Of a stretch of 64,000 bases of DNA, positions 17,454 through 26,196 are shown piece by piece (the stretch's first letter is position 1; each line of letters opens with the position of its first letter). The notes under the pieces are model-generated. The model had not been told where the DNA came from. It did not search any database and saw nothing but the letters and a program-made list of their open reading frames with translations. Location: NCBI GenBank assembly GCA_009912235.1, contig WNDS01000007.1, positions 1 to 64,000 on the forward strand, in the 5' to 3' direction. This DNA is from Stenotrophomonas maltophilia (GTDB taxonomy: Bacteria; Pseudomonadota; Gammaproteobacteria; Xanthomonadales; Xanthomonadaceae). The position numbers were made by a program, and so were the translations under genes.

Positions 17454-17612
17454 GGGATTCAGCTCACGGCAGAGAAGCCCCAAGCCTACTCCTGCAATGG
17501 CCCCGGTGGTGTGCACCAGCCTTGCCTGAGGCGGCTTTTCTGCCACGACTGATGGCACATGTGCGGCGGCGCGTTGCCCTGCCCGACTGCCGTGGTGCCC
17601 TTGGCAATGTCG

Positions 17613-17999
17613 TCAGGCGGACGCCACTTCGTGCAGTGCCAGCCAGCGCCAGCGCCCCTGTTCATGGCGCAGCACCGCCAACGATTCACGCCACGCCATC
17701 GCCGCACCGGCCACCGCATGGCCCTCGCGGTAACGCAGCGCTGCCAGCGGCGCCGGTGCGTCCACCGCCTGCACACCCTCGATGGCGATCTGCAGGCCGG
17801 CACGCGCACCGTGTGCGCTGGCGAACAATGCGCGCACGGCCTGGCGATCAAGACGGCGCCCGGCAATGCCGACCATGCTGAAGTCCGCGCAGAAGTGCGC
17901 CATCAGGTCGTCCAGTGCTTCGGCGCCGACGTCGGCACGGAACCAGGCCTGCAGTTTGTCGTGCAGTTCGTGGATTTCATGTTCGGCGGTGTGGTGCAT
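17613..17999 (-). CDS. Small NTF2-like (DUF4440/SnoaL-type) protein
   Basis: Protein of 128 residues with the NTF2-like cone pattern: helical start (IHELHDKLQAWFRADVGAEALDDLMAHF), DFSMVGIAG, and a beta end (ALRYREGHAVAGAAMAWRESLAVLRHEQGRWRW). Such folds bind small ligands or act as small enzymes; there is no basis for choosing. Its ATG overlaps the stop of the MFS gene (TGATG), so the two form a unit opposite the LysR gene. Confidence 0.7.
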   Translation of the reverse strand: MHHTAEHEIHELHDKLQAWFRADVGAEALDDLMAHFCADFSMVGIAGRRLDRQAVRALFASAHGARAGLQIAIEGVQAVDAPAPLAALRYREGHAVAGAAMAWRESLAVLRHEQGRWRWLALHEVASA

Positions 18000-19204
18000 C
18001 AGGCATTCTCCGGTTGCGGAAGGAGCAAGGGCTGCGAGCGGCACAACAGCACCATCGGCAGCAGGGTAAGCACTGCGGCCAGGCCGAGTGCCACAGCGGC
18101 GGCCCCTGCTGGCAGCCATTGCATGGCCAGCGCCAGCAGCAGCGCGATGGCGGCGGTGCCCAGACAGAAACTGAGCTGGCGGTTGAGATTCCACAAGGCG
18201 CTCGCATCACCCAGCGCCTCGGCATCGACGCCATGGAAGGCCAGCGTCTGCGCGGTGCTGCTGCACAGGCTGCCGCCCGCTCCCATCAGCGCAAACAGCA
18301 CTGCCGCCAGCGCGAACGAAGGCTGCGGCAACAGCGCCATCAGCAGCAGGCCACTGGCCTGCAACAGCATGCCACCACGCAGTACCGCCGCAGGACCGAC
18401 ACGCGCCAGCAGGCGACGGCTGCCGGTGATGGCCAGCGCCGAGGCCAGCGCCCACGGCAGCATCAGCGCACCGATGCGTGCGGCGCTGTAACCGGCCTGG
18501 TGCAGCTGCAGCGTGCTGGCCAGCTGACTGCCGATGAACACGCCCGGGACGGCCAGATAGACCAGCATCGCCAGCCGCAGCCCGCGATGGGACAGCAGCG
18601 ACCAGCGCAGCAGCGGCTGTGCCTGCCGGCGCGCGTGGTGCAGGTGGGCGGTCGCCAGCGCCAGCGCCAGCAGCAACAGCACCGCACCGGCACTCCGGTG
18701 GCCGGGTTCGCCCAGCCAGGTCAGCGCCAGCAGCAGCACGCCCAGCGCGCTCATCGCCGTGGCCAGCGCATAGGCCTGCAGCCGGGGCGTGGTGCGTTCA
18801 CCATCGGCCGGCATCCAGGCCAGCACCAGGCCCATCGCCGCCAGCGCAAGCGGCAGGCTGGCCCACAGCACGCCGCGCCAGGACAGCCACTGCAGCAGCC
18901 GCCAGCCCAGCAGCCAGCCGATGCCCGGGGCCGCGCCGGCCAAGGCCGCCGCCAGCGCGAACAACAGCAATGCCACCAGCAGCAGGCGTCGCTCGCCACA
19001 GCGCGCGGCCAGCCACGGCGCCAGCGGGATGACCACGCTCAGGCCCAGCATGTAGGCCGTACCGACCCAGGCCAGCAGGCCGACCTCGGTATGCAGCTCG
19101 GCCGCCAGCGCCGGGTAGGCCACCGTGGCGATGAACATGTTGACCAGGTCCAGCGCGAACACCAGCAGGAAGATCGCCTCATGGCGCAGGCAGGGGGACG
19201 GCAT
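17999..19204 (-). CDS. MFS drug-efflux-type transporter, probably missing an internal block
   Basis: Major facilitator transporter of 401 residues, resembling 14-helix DHA2 pumps. The first three helices are normal (FALDLVNMFIATVAYPALAA, AWVGTAYMLGLSVVIPLAPWL, LLLVALLLFALAAAL). The chain then goes from GIGWLLGWRLLQ directly to WLSWRGVLWASLP. In family members roughly 50-60 residues (the rest of helix 4 and helix 5, with the conserved G-x-x-x-GP-x-x-GG motif) lie between those two stretches. The frame is kept across the junction near 18890. As written, the protein has probably lost transport. It is divergent from a LysR gene that should control it. Confidence 0.75.
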   Translation of the reverse strand: MPSPCLRHEAIFLLVFALDLVNMFIATVAYPALAAELHTEVGLLAWVGTAYMLGLSVVIPLAPWLAARCGERRLLLVALLLFALAAALAGAAPGIGWLLGWRLLQWLSWRGVLWASLPLALAAMGLVLAWMPADGERTTPRLQAYALATAMSALGVLLLALTWLGEPGHRSAGAVLLLLALALATAHLHHARRQAQPLLRWSLLSHRGLRLAMLVYLAVPGVFIGSQLASTLQLHQAGYSAARIGALMLPWALASALAITGSRRLLARVGPAAVLRGGMLLQASGLLLMALLPQPSFALAAVLFALMGAGGSLCSSTAQTLAFHGVDAEALGDASALWNLNRQLSFCLGTAAIALLLALAMQWLPAGAAAVALGLAAVLTLLPMVLLCRSQPLLLPQPENA

Positions 19205-19280
19205 CGGCGGCGCTCCAGCAGGGAAGCGGCCAGCATGCCTTTCTATAGTTGCTGGAAAAACACGACATCTGCTGCAACAC

Positions 19281-19299
19281 TGTCAAATCTGTTTTGACA
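19281..19299. promoter_or_regulatory. Palindromic operator TGTCAAA-N5-TTTGACA
   Basis: Perfect 7-bp dyad with a 5-base centre, 11 bases before the LysR start and about 75 bp from the divergent MFS start. It fits the T-N11-A rule for LysR-type regulators and includes a TTGACA that could serve as a -35 element. Confidence 0.6.
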
Positions 19300-19309
19300 A
19301 TGAGTCGCC

Positions 19310-20215
19310 ATGGTCAGCCTGGACCGCTTCGACATCTTCCGCGCCGTGGTCGAGGCCGGCAGCCTCACGGCAGCCGCCGACCGTCTCGGTCTCAGTCGTG
19401 CGGTGGTCAGCTTCAACCTGAAGCGGCTGGAGCAGGAACTGGGGGTGACCCTGCTGCTGCGCAGTACCCGCCACCTGGCCCTGACCGAGGCCGGCGAACA
19501 GTTCCTGCAGCATTGCGTGCAGGCGCTGGATGCGGCGCAGGCGGCCATCGATGCCGCGCGCCGCGACCAGCACCAACTGCAGAGTACGCTGCGCCTGACG
19601 ACCACGCCGGAGTATGCGCAGCTGCGGCTGATCCCGGCGCTGGAGGCGTTCCGTGCGCGGCACCCGGCGCTGCAGCTGCATCTGTCCACGTCGCCGGCAC
19701 CGGCCGACCTGATTCCCGAACGTTTCGACCTGGCGATCCGCCTTGGCCGCCTGCCGGATTCAGGCCTGCACGCCAGCGAACTGGAACGGCATCCGCTGTG
19801 TGCGGTTGCCGCGCCTTCGCTGCTGGCGCGCCTGCCCTCTGCCGATGCGGCCGATGACCCGGTGCAGCTGGGCACCCTGCCCCGCCTCGGCTATCCGCAC
19901 CTGGCCGATGTGCCGGTGGTGGCGCCCGATGGCAGCGACGCGTTGTTTGCCACCAATCCGGGCAATGCCGTGGTGCGCGTGGACGGTGCCAGCAGCCTGC
20001 GCGCCTTCGCCCTGGCCGGCGCAGGCGTCACCGTGCTGCCGCGCTGGCTGATCGAGGACGACCTGGCCCACGACCGCCTGCGGCCGGTGCTGCGCCAGCA
20101 CCGCTTCCCGCAGCAGAGCGTCTACGCCGTCTACCCGCACAGCACGCAGCCCTCGTTGAAGGTGCGTCAGCTGATCGATTTCCTGCGCGGGTGGTTCGGT
20201 GAACGTCCCGCGTGA
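19310..20215 (+). CDS. LysR-family regulator, divergent from the MFS gene
   Basis: Regulator of 301 residues. The N-terminal winged helix is typical (FDIFRAVVEAGSLTAAADRLGLSRAVVSFNLKRLEQELGVTLL), followed by the two-lobed effector domain of the CrgA/AaeR-like branch (ERFDLAIRLGRLPDSGL, then VDGASSLRAFALAGAGVTVLP). It probably controls the MFS-NTF2 pair and itself through the dyad just upstream. Confidence 0.85.
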   Translation: MVSLDRFDIFRAVVEAGSLTAAADRLGLSRAVVSFNLKRLEQELGVTLLLRSTRHLALTEAGEQFLQHCVQALDAAQAAIDAARRDQHQLQSTLRLTTTPEYAQLRLIPALEAFRARHPALQLHLSTSPAPADLIPERFDLAIRLGRLPDSGLHASELERHPLCAVAAPSLLARLPSADAADDPVQLGTLPRLGYPHLADVPVVAPDGSDALFATNPGNAVVRVDGASSLRAFALAGAGVTVLPRWLIEDDLAHDRLRPVLRQHRFPQQSVYAVYPHSTQPSLKVRQLIDFLRGWFGERPA

Positions 20216-20225
20216 TTGGACCCTC

Positions 20226-20289
20226 CGCCGGGCATGGCCCGGCGCTACCAGAGATGCGGTGACCGGGTAGCGCCGGGCCATGCCCGGCG
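20226..20289. repeat. SMAG inverted dimer
   Basis: Two GTAGCGCCGGGC hairpins in opposite orientation (20226-20248 and 20267-20289) directly after the LysR gene. They share their stem sequence exactly but differ from the dimers near 15.4 and 31.5 kb, so they are a different SMAG subtype. Confidence 0.85.
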
Positions 20290-20311
20290 AGCGCAGCGGC
20301 AGCCCCCAAAC

Positions 20312-20340
20312 AGACACGGCCCCTTGCGGGGCCGTGTCTT
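20312..20340. terminator. Strong hairpin terminator between convergent genes
   Basis: Perfect 12-bp stem (AGACACGGCCCC / GGGGCCGTGTCT) with a short TTGC loop, followed by TT on the plus strand; it sits between lysR and the GH3 gene and can serve both. Confidence 0.7.
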
Positions 20341-20362
20341 CAAACATCAATACCCCGCTGGA

Positions 20363-23137
20363 TCAGCCCAGCACCTGCTCCGCCAGCTGCACGTCCACGC
20401 TCTGCAGCGGTTCGGCCGCGTTGCGCGACAGCTGCACCTGGTAGGTGCCGCCGGCGATCTTCCACTGGCGCGCCTGCGCGTCGTAGTGGGCCAGCGTCTT
20501 CGGCTCGGCTTCGATGCGGATGCGGCGCAGTTCACCCGGCTGCAGGCTGACCTTGTCGAAACCGATCAGGCGCACCGGGGTGGTGCTGCCGGCCGGCAGC
20601 TTCAGGTACAGCTGGGCCACGTCGGCACCGGCGCGCTTGCCGGTGTTGCGGATGTCCACGCTGGCCACCAGGCGCGAACCTTCCACGCTCACCTTCAGGT
20701 TGTCATAGGCGAAGGAGGTGTAGGACAGACCGTGGCCGAAGGCGAAGGTCGGGGTCAGGCCCTTGGCCGCCATCCACTTGTAGCCGACGTTGGCGCCTTC
20801 GATATCGAAATCGAACACGTCGCCGAATTCCTTCTTCGGCTTGAAGCCCAGGCCATCGATATGCGGGCGCGGCAGCTGCGATTCGTCCACCACCCAGGTG
20901 ACCGGCAGGCGGCCGGACGGGTTGGCGGTGCCGGTCAGCAGCGCGGCGATGCCTTCGCCACCGCGGATGCCCGGGTACCACGCCTGCAGCAGCGCCGGCA
21001 CCTGCGCCAGCCACGGCGTACGCACCGGGCCGTTGGTTTCCAGCACCACCACGGTCTTCGGGTTGGCCTTGGCCACGGCGGCAATCAGTGCATCCTGGTT
21101 GTCCGGCAGCTGCATGTCCGGCAGGTCCACCGATTCGGCGGCCCACTGGGTGGCGAACACGATGGCCACGTCGGCCTGCGCGGCTGCCTTGGCCGCCGCG
21201 GCGGCGTTGCTGCCATCCACGTAGTCGATGGTCGCGTCCGGGCGCGCGGCGCGCAGCGATTCCAGCGGCGAGGACGGGTGGAAGATCACCGGGCCCGGCC
21301 AGGTGGTCGGCATCACGCCCGGCACCGCGTTGGTGCCCTTGGCGGTCACGCCCACCATCGACGAACCACCGCCCCCGATCACGCCCTTGTCGGCATGCCC
21401 GCCGATGATGACGATGCGCTTGGCGGTGTCGGCCAGCGGCAGCAGGTTGTCTTCGTTGCGCAGCAGCACGCTGCCCTCTTCCACCGTGCGCTGGGCGGCG
21501 GCGTAGCCGGCCTGCACATCGATGGGACGGTGCTGCGGCGGGTTGTCGAAGTTGCCGTGCAGGAACATGGTGCGCAGGATGCGGCGGACCATGTCGTCAC
21601 GCTTGGCCACCGGCACCACGCCGCCGCTCACGGCCAGCTTCAGCGGTTCGTCGAAGAACACCGCCGCATCGAACACCTCACCGGCCGACTGCTGGTCCAG
21701 GCCGGCCAGCGCCGCCTTGGAACCGCTGTGCACGCCACCCCAGTCGGACATCACGAAACCGGGGAACTTCCATTCCTGCTTCAGCACCTGGTTCATCAGG
21801 TAGGCGTTTTCGCAGCCGTAGGTGCCGTTGATCTTGTTGTACGAACACATGGCCACGCCGGGGCGGCCAGCTTCCAGCGCGATTTCGAAGGCCAGCAGGT
21901 CCGATTCGTGCATGGCCTGTTCGCCGATGCGCGCGTCGTGGAAGTTGCGGCGTGTCTCCATGTCGTTCATCGCGAAGTGCTTCATCGACGAAATCACGTG
22001 CTGGCTCTGCACGCCCTGGATGACCGCACCGACCATCACGCCAGCCAGCAGCGGGTCTTCGCCGGCGTACTCGAAATTGCGGCCGTTGCGCGGGTCACGC
22101 TGCAGGTTCACGCTGCCGGAGAGCAGGATGTTGAAGCGCTGCTGCCAGGCTTCACGGCCCATGGTGGCGCCGCCTTCGAAGGCGACCTCACGGTTCCAGC
22201 TGGAGGCGGTGGACGGGCCGGAGGGCATGGCGGTGGCAAAATCGCCCTTGCGGATGCCGCCCGGGTTGGTCACGCCCACGCCGGCGTCGGCCGACTGCTG
22301 CGCCGGAATGCCCAGGCGCGCCACGCCGGGCACGAAACCGGCAGAACCAACCGCACCTTCCGGCAGCGGGCCGCCATCCTTGCCCAGCCCGAAGTAGCTG
22401 TGCAGCATCTGGAACTTCTCGTCTTCGGCCATCGCCTTCAGCAGCAGCGCGGCACGCGCGTCGGCGCTGAGCGCGGTGTCCATCCACGGCTGCTCGCCGC
22501 CCTTGTCGGCCGCATAGGCCAGGGTCAGCAGCTGGGCGTTGCTGCCCTTCAGCGCAAACGGTGCGCTGCTGGCGGACTGGAAACCATCACTGAACAGCTG
22601 CGATGCCGTGGCCGAGGCGAAACCGGCCGCCGTGGCGGCGCTGCCATCAGCGGCGCCCAGCAACACGGTCGGTGCCCCCAGCCGCGAGGAAGACACCAGC
22701 GCCGGCAGCTGCGCAGCGGCGGCGCCACCTTCGGTGTAGAGCGCCACCACATGGCGGCCATCGGTGAGGCGCAGGTAGTTCAGGCCCGGCTGGTCGGGGC
22801 CGGATTCGGCCTCGATCGGCAGGCGGGTCAGTACGGCCTGGCCCCTCTGCACGCTGCCGGTGCCGTCATCGGCGGCAACGAAACGGTACTGGTAGCCGGC
22901 CTGGTCGGCCAGCCGCTGCAGCGGATCGACCTCACCCACACCCCGCTGTACATGGCGCACGCTGACCGCATCGACCTGCAGCGACTGCAGCTGGCTGGCC
23001 AGCGCCGGCAGCGCGGCCGTGTCGGGGGCCTGTTCCAGGCTGAGCACGGTGAAGGAAGCGGGGTCGGCCCAGGCCGGCGCGGACAGCGCAGCCGACAGGG
23101 CGATGGACAGGGCGAGCGGCTTTGTAAACGTTTTCAT
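20363..23137 (-). CDS. Exported GH3 beta-glucosidase with an extra N-terminal phosphatase-like domain
   Basis: Periplasmic or secreted glycoside hydrolase family 3 enzyme of 924 residues, with a signal peptide (LALSIALSAALSAPAWA). From about residue 215 the chain is a standard GH3: SSMKHFAMND, then GFVMSDWGG with the nucleophile Asp, GSVLLRNEDNLLPL opening the alpha/beta sandwich domain, and a fibronectin-III-like end (ASVDIRNTGKRAGADVAQLYL). Residues 28-200 are unusual. They read like an endonuclease/exonuclease/phosphatase fold (SFTVLSLEQ, then LQVDAVSVRHVQ, then GQAVLTRLPI, then PTVLLGAADGS), but the usual catalytic N, QE and GDFN residues are replaced by E, RH and GAAD. That domain is therefore probably inactive, perhaps a substrate- or protein-binding module. 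The domain reading is inference. Confidence 0.85.
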   Translation of the reverse strand: MKTFTKPLALSIALSAALSAPAWADPASFTVLSLEQAPDTAALPALASQLQSLQVDAVSVRHVQRGVGEVDPLQRLADQAGYQYRFVAADDGTGSVQRGQAVLTRLPIEAESGPDQPGLNYLRLTDGRHVVALYTEGGAAAAQLPALVSSSRLGAPTVLLGAADGSAATAAGFASATASQLFSDGFQSASSAPFALKGSNAQLLTLAYAADKGGEQPWMDTALSADARAALLLKAMAEDEKFQMLHSYFGLGKDGGPLPEGAVGSAGFVPGVARLGIPAQQSADAGVGVTNPGGIRKGDFATAMPSGPSTASSWNREVAFEGGATMGREAWQQRFNILLSGSVNLQRDPRNGRNFEYAGEDPLLAGVMVGAVIQGVQSQHVISSMKHFAMNDMETRRNFHDARIGEQAMHESDLLAFEIALEAGRPGVAMCSYNKINGTYGCENAYLMNQVLKQEWKFPGFVMSDWGGVHSGSKAALAGLDQQSAGEVFDAAVFFDEPLKLAVSGGVVPVAKRDDMVRRILRTMFLHGNFDNPPQHRPIDVQAGYAAAQRTVEEGSVLLRNEDNLLPLADTAKRIVIIGGHADKGVIGGGGSSMVGVTAKGTNAVPGVMPTTWPGPVIFHPSSPLESLRAARPDATIDYVDGSNAAAAAKAAAQADVAIVFATQWAAESVDLPDMQLPDNQDALIAAVAKANPKTVVVLETNGPVRTPWLAQVPALLQAWYPGIRGGEGIAALLTGTANPSGRLPVTWVVDESQLPRPHIDGLGFKPKKEFGDVFDFDIEGANVGYKWMAAKGLTPTFAFGHGLSYTSFAYDNLKVSVEGSRLVASVDIRNTGKRAGADVAQLYLKLPAGSTTPVRLIGFDKVSLQPGELRRIRIEAEPKTLAHYDAQARQWKIAGGTYQVQLSRNAAEPLQSVDVQLAEQVLG

Positions 23138-23485
23138 CAGCAGGCGTCATTCCGTTGCCAAGGCAATCGGTCCAGGGAAAGTGCTGCCGAAGGGTGCAGC
23201 GTCGGTGCCGTGGGCGTGCTGCAGGGCAGCGTGGCACAGGCGGGGAAGACGGACCGGTCTGCGCACGGGCCCCTCCGCCCGGCGTGACAACCTGCCTGTC
23301 CGGGCCGCGCAGGGCAGCCCAACCCGTGAAGAGTGGGCGAGTGCGTTCATCGCTGTCAACAGGACCTAAGTCACGCGCGCTCACCCTCGGCGCCGTGCCC
23401 GGCGGTTATCAGCCCATCACCGCCCGTCATGAAGCACGCCGCAGGCACTGCGGATAATGGCCTTTCCTCATCCGTGGGCGTGCGC
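23138..23485. other. Intergenic region between GH3 gene and VOC gene
   Basis: 348 bp between divergent genes. It should hold both promoters. A GATAAT at 23453-23458 could be the -10 of the VOC gene, without a convincing -35, and TTGACA on the minus strand at 23354-23359 could be a -35 toward the GH3 gene, without a good -10. No repeat, RNA gene or reading frame of quality was found. Confidence 0.5.
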
Positions 23486-23920
23486 ATGACTCCTCATCGC
23501 GATTTCAACCATCTCTGGCGCGACCGATGTGATACCTCACGCCAGCGCGCACCGCGCGTCCTGATCCGCGTGTTCGTCGCCCCCGGTGAACTGGAACGCC
23601 GCGTGGCGTTCTACGAACAGCTGCAGGGCGTGGTGGCCGATGCGGGTTTTCCCTTCCCCGTCGCCGGCCTGCGCCTGGCCATGGTCGGTGCGTTCCTGCT
23701 GATCGAAGGCAGCGCGCAGGCACTGGCCCCGTTCACCTCCACCACCGGCACCCTGCTGGTGGACGATGTGCAGCCCTACTACGACCGGCTGGTGGCCACC
23801 GGCGCGCAGATCATCTTCCCGCTGCAGGTGGTGCCCACCGGTGCCGCCTTCAATGCCGTGCACCCCGATGGCACCGTGGTGGAGTACGTGCACCACCGCC
23901 CCGACCCGCACGGCCGATAA
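23486..23920 (+). CDS. VOC-family (glyoxalase/bleomycin-resistance fold) protein
   Basis: Protein of 144 residues. The part from about residue 25 is a single VOC module: VLIRVFVAPGELERRVAFYEQL, then LRLAMVGAFLLIEGS, then VDDVQPYYDRLVATGAQIIFP, and VHPDGTVVEYVHH with the late Glu and His ligands. The first 20 residues are not conserved in character, so the true start could be further in, at a GTG near 23562. Substrate unknown. It stands 78 bp before a LysR gene. Confidence 0.7.
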   Translation: MTPHRDFNHLWRDRCDTSRQRAPRVLIRVFVAPGELERRVAFYEQLQGVVADAGFPFPVAGLRLAMVGAFLLIEGSAQALAPFTSTTGTLLVDDVQPYYDRLVATGAQIIFPLQVVPTGAAFNAVHPDGTVVEYVHHRPDPHGR

Positions 23921-23998
23921 CGACCACCCACGCAACCGGGACTGCCGCGCGCGTGGCAGGGTTCTACAATGCGGTGCCCAACCACGCCCGGGCCCTGC

Positions 23999-24904
23999 AT
24001 GGGCTCCTTCACCCTGATGCGCGCCTTCCGCCGCATCGTCGAGCGCGGCGGGCTGGCACGTGCCGCCGATGACCTGGGTGTTTCCGCCGCCGGGCTCAGC
24101 AAGCAGCTGCGCCAGCTGGAAGCGCACCTGGGCGTGGTACTGCTGCAGCGGACCACCCGGCGCATGGCCCTGACCGATACCGGCCAGCGCTACTACGACG
24201 AATGCTGTCGCCTGCTCGATGATCTCGATGCACTCGAACGCGGCATCGCCGGCCAGGCCACGGCAGTCAGTGGCCGCCTGCGGGTCAACGCACCGCATTC
24301 GTTCGCCCTGAACACGCTGTCGCCCCTGCTGCCACGCTTCCTGCAGCAGCACCCGCAGCTGGCCCTGGACCTGGTGCTGGAAGACCGCCTGCTGGATGCC
24401 GTTGGCGAAGGCTTCGATGTCTCGCTGCGGCTGCGTGCCGAGCTGGACGATTCGCGCCTGGTCGCGCGCCGGCTGGCCTCACTGCAGCAGGTGCTGTGCG
24501 CGGCACCGTCCTACCTGGCCGAACACCCTGCCCCGCAGACCGTGCAGGCGCTGCAGCAGAACACCCTGCTGGCCTACAGCCTGTCCGACCCGCCCGGCAG
24601 CTGGCCACTGCAGGGGGCCGATGGCCAGGCCACGGTCACCCTCGGCACACGGGTGGCGGTCAACAGCAGCCAGCTGCTGCGCGACCTGCTGCTGGCCGGC
24701 GAAGGCATCGGCGCCCTGCCCTCCTTCCTCGCCGCTGCCGACCTTGCCGATGGCCGGCTGCAACGCGTGCTGCCCGATCATCGCTTCCCGCCACGCATCG
24801 TGTACGCGGTCTACCCGACCGCGCGCCACCTGCCCCCCAAGGTGCGCGCCTTCATCGAATTCCTGCAGGAAACACTGCCGCGCTGCCCCGGCCTGGATTA
24901 CTGA
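23999..24904 (+). CDS. LysR-family regulator
   Basis: Regulator of 301 residues of the CrgA/DmlR-like branch. The winged helix is near the N-terminus (AFRRIVERGGLARAADDLGVSAAGLSKQLRQLEAHLGVVL), and the effector domain follows (GEGFDVSLRLRAELDDSRLVARRLA, then AVNSSQLLRDLLLAGEGIGALPSF). It lies between a VOC protein gene and a cyclase gene, all in the same direction. Its targets are not apparent. Confidence 0.85.
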   Translation: MGSFTLMRAFRRIVERGGLARAADDLGVSAAGLSKQLRQLEAHLGVVLLQRTTRRMALTDTGQRYYDECCRLLDDLDALERGIAGQATAVSGRLRVNAPHSFALNTLSPLLPRFLQQHPQLALDLVLEDRLLDAVGEGFDVSLRLRAELDDSRLVARRLASLQQVLCAAPSYLAEHPAPQTVQALQQNTLLAYSLSDPPGSWPLQGADGQATVTLGTRVAVNSSQLLRDLLLAGEGIGALPSFLAAADLADGRLQRVLPDHRFPPRIVYAVYPTARHLPPKVRAFIEFLQETLPRCPGLDY

Positions 24905-24997
24905 GCACCAGCGAAAACTGAGTTGCCGGCCACGTGCTGTTTCGCTGCCCGGCCGCTGCCTAACCTGCCCGCTCCCCCTGATGGAGCCGACAGGCCG

Positions 24998-26006
24998 ATG
25001 CAATCCATGAACGTATTTCCCCCCGGGCCTTGCCCATGCTCTGCTGCTGGTAGTGGCCGCCCCTGCTGCCGCGCACGAGCGCGTCCCCTCCGGCCAGCAG
25101 GTCGGCATCAGCCCCTGGGGGCCGGCCGATGAGATCGGCCGCCTGAACCTGATCACCGAGGCCTCGCGCGCGGCCATCCTGTCACGGGTCAGGGGTGGCA
25201 AGGCGTATGACCTGGCCACCGACTACTACGTCGGCATGCCCAGCTGGCAGGATGCCGGTGATCCGCACTACCAGTTCTGGATGACCCATACCCCGCGCGG
25301 CACCGTGGTGGACGACCCAATGGGCGTCGGCGCCCCCATGAACCTCACCCGCAGCTACACCGGCACGGCGTTCTCGATGTACAGCCACACTGGCACCCAC
25401 ATCGACGCACTGAACCACTTCGGCATCCACGGCAGGATCTGGAACGGCTTCAAGGCCGATGAACACCTGGGCGACCGCGGATGGAAGGTCACCGGCGTCG
25501 AGAAATTCCCGCCGCTGATCGCCCGTGGCGTGCTGATCGACGTGGCCGCTGCCAAGGGCATGGACATGCTGCCGGACAGCTACCGCATCACCCGCCAGGA
25601 CCTGAAAGAGGCATTGGCACGCCAGCACGTGATGCTGCAGCAGGGCGATGTGGTGCTGGTCCGCACCGGCCGCATGCGCCTGTTCGAGCAGCCCAAGGCG
25701 TACATGGCCAACCCACCGGGCATGGGCCTGGATGCGGCGCGCTTCCTGGTCGAGGACAGCGGCGCGATGATCGTCGGTGCCGACAACCTCAGCTTCGAGA
25801 CGTTCCCTTCCGAAGTGGCCGATGACTACGTGCCGCTGCATACCTACCTGCTCGCCCAGCAGGGGGCACCGATCATCGAACTGGTGGCGCTGGACGAACT
25901 GGCCCGTGACAAGGTCTACGAGTTCGCCTTCATCGGCGGCCCGTTGAAGATCCGCGGCGGCGATGCGGCACCGCTGCGTCCGGCGGCCCTGCCTGTACGG
26001 CCCTGA
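24998..26006 (+). pseudogene. Exported cyclase-family hydrolase, frameshift in the signal peptide
   Basis: Member of the cyclase/kynurenine-formamidase superfamily, metal-dependent amidases or lactonases. The metal motif HTGTHIDALNHF is intact, as are GRGVLIDV-like ARGVLIDVAA and the late ADNLSFE. From 25053 the frame is open to the stop, but the natural start seems to be ATG 24998: MQSMNVFPPG is followed, after removing one base from a CCCCCCGGGCC tract at 25020-25030, by LAHALLLVVAAPAAA, a clean signal peptide. With that correction the gene is exactly 336 codons. Either a +1 slip in a C/G run or a base-calling error. If real, translation could only begin at GTG 25053 and the protein would stay in the cytoplasm. 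Confidence 0.75.
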
Positions 26007-26013
26007 GCCGGCG

Positions 26014-26040
26014 GGGGCCCCGGCCACGGCCAGGGGCCCC
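26014..26040 (+). terminator. GC-rich hairpin after the cyclase gene
   Basis: GGGGCCCCGGCC and GGCCAGGGGCCCC pair around a short loop, followed by TTC. It lies 8 bases after the cyclase stop and before the SOS promoter. Confidence 0.55.
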
Positions 26041-26073
26041 TTCAGCGAGCTGAAGGTACCTGTCGCCATTCAA

Positions 26074-26088
26074 TTAGTAATTTTACTC
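26074..26088. promoter_or_regulatory. LexA box (TTAG-N6-TACTC)
   Basis: The site reads TTAGTAATTTTACTC. The LexA motif of Xylella/Xanthomonas is TTAG-N6-TACTA, so only the last base differs. It is in an AT-rich stretch that stands out from the GC-rich surroundings, about 110 bp before imuA, as expected for an SOS-controlled mutagenesis cassette. Confidence 0.75.
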
Positions 26089-26196
26089 ACAAGAAGGGTA
26101 GCATGTCGGTCCCGGCCCCTTGCTGCGACCCCGCCCTGCCATGCCCGTTCCTGCTGCCCCTGCCCGCTGCCCAGCGCCCTGCCCGGAGGCCTGCTG

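Noticed and set aside
15510..17552. Plus-strand frame of 680 codons opposite the ester hydrolase
   Set aside because: Mirror of a real gene with antisense composition; no domain or signal seen.
23130..23150. TGTAAACGTTTTCA as a LacI-type operator at the GH3 start
   Set aside because: It lies within the first codons (Lys-Thr-Phe-Thr-Lys) and is adequately explained by coding for the signal peptide.
20216..23287. Very long plus-strand frame (over 1000 codons) opposite the GH3 gene
   Set aside because: It even reads through the SMAG dimer and terminator; composition is that of an antisense frame.
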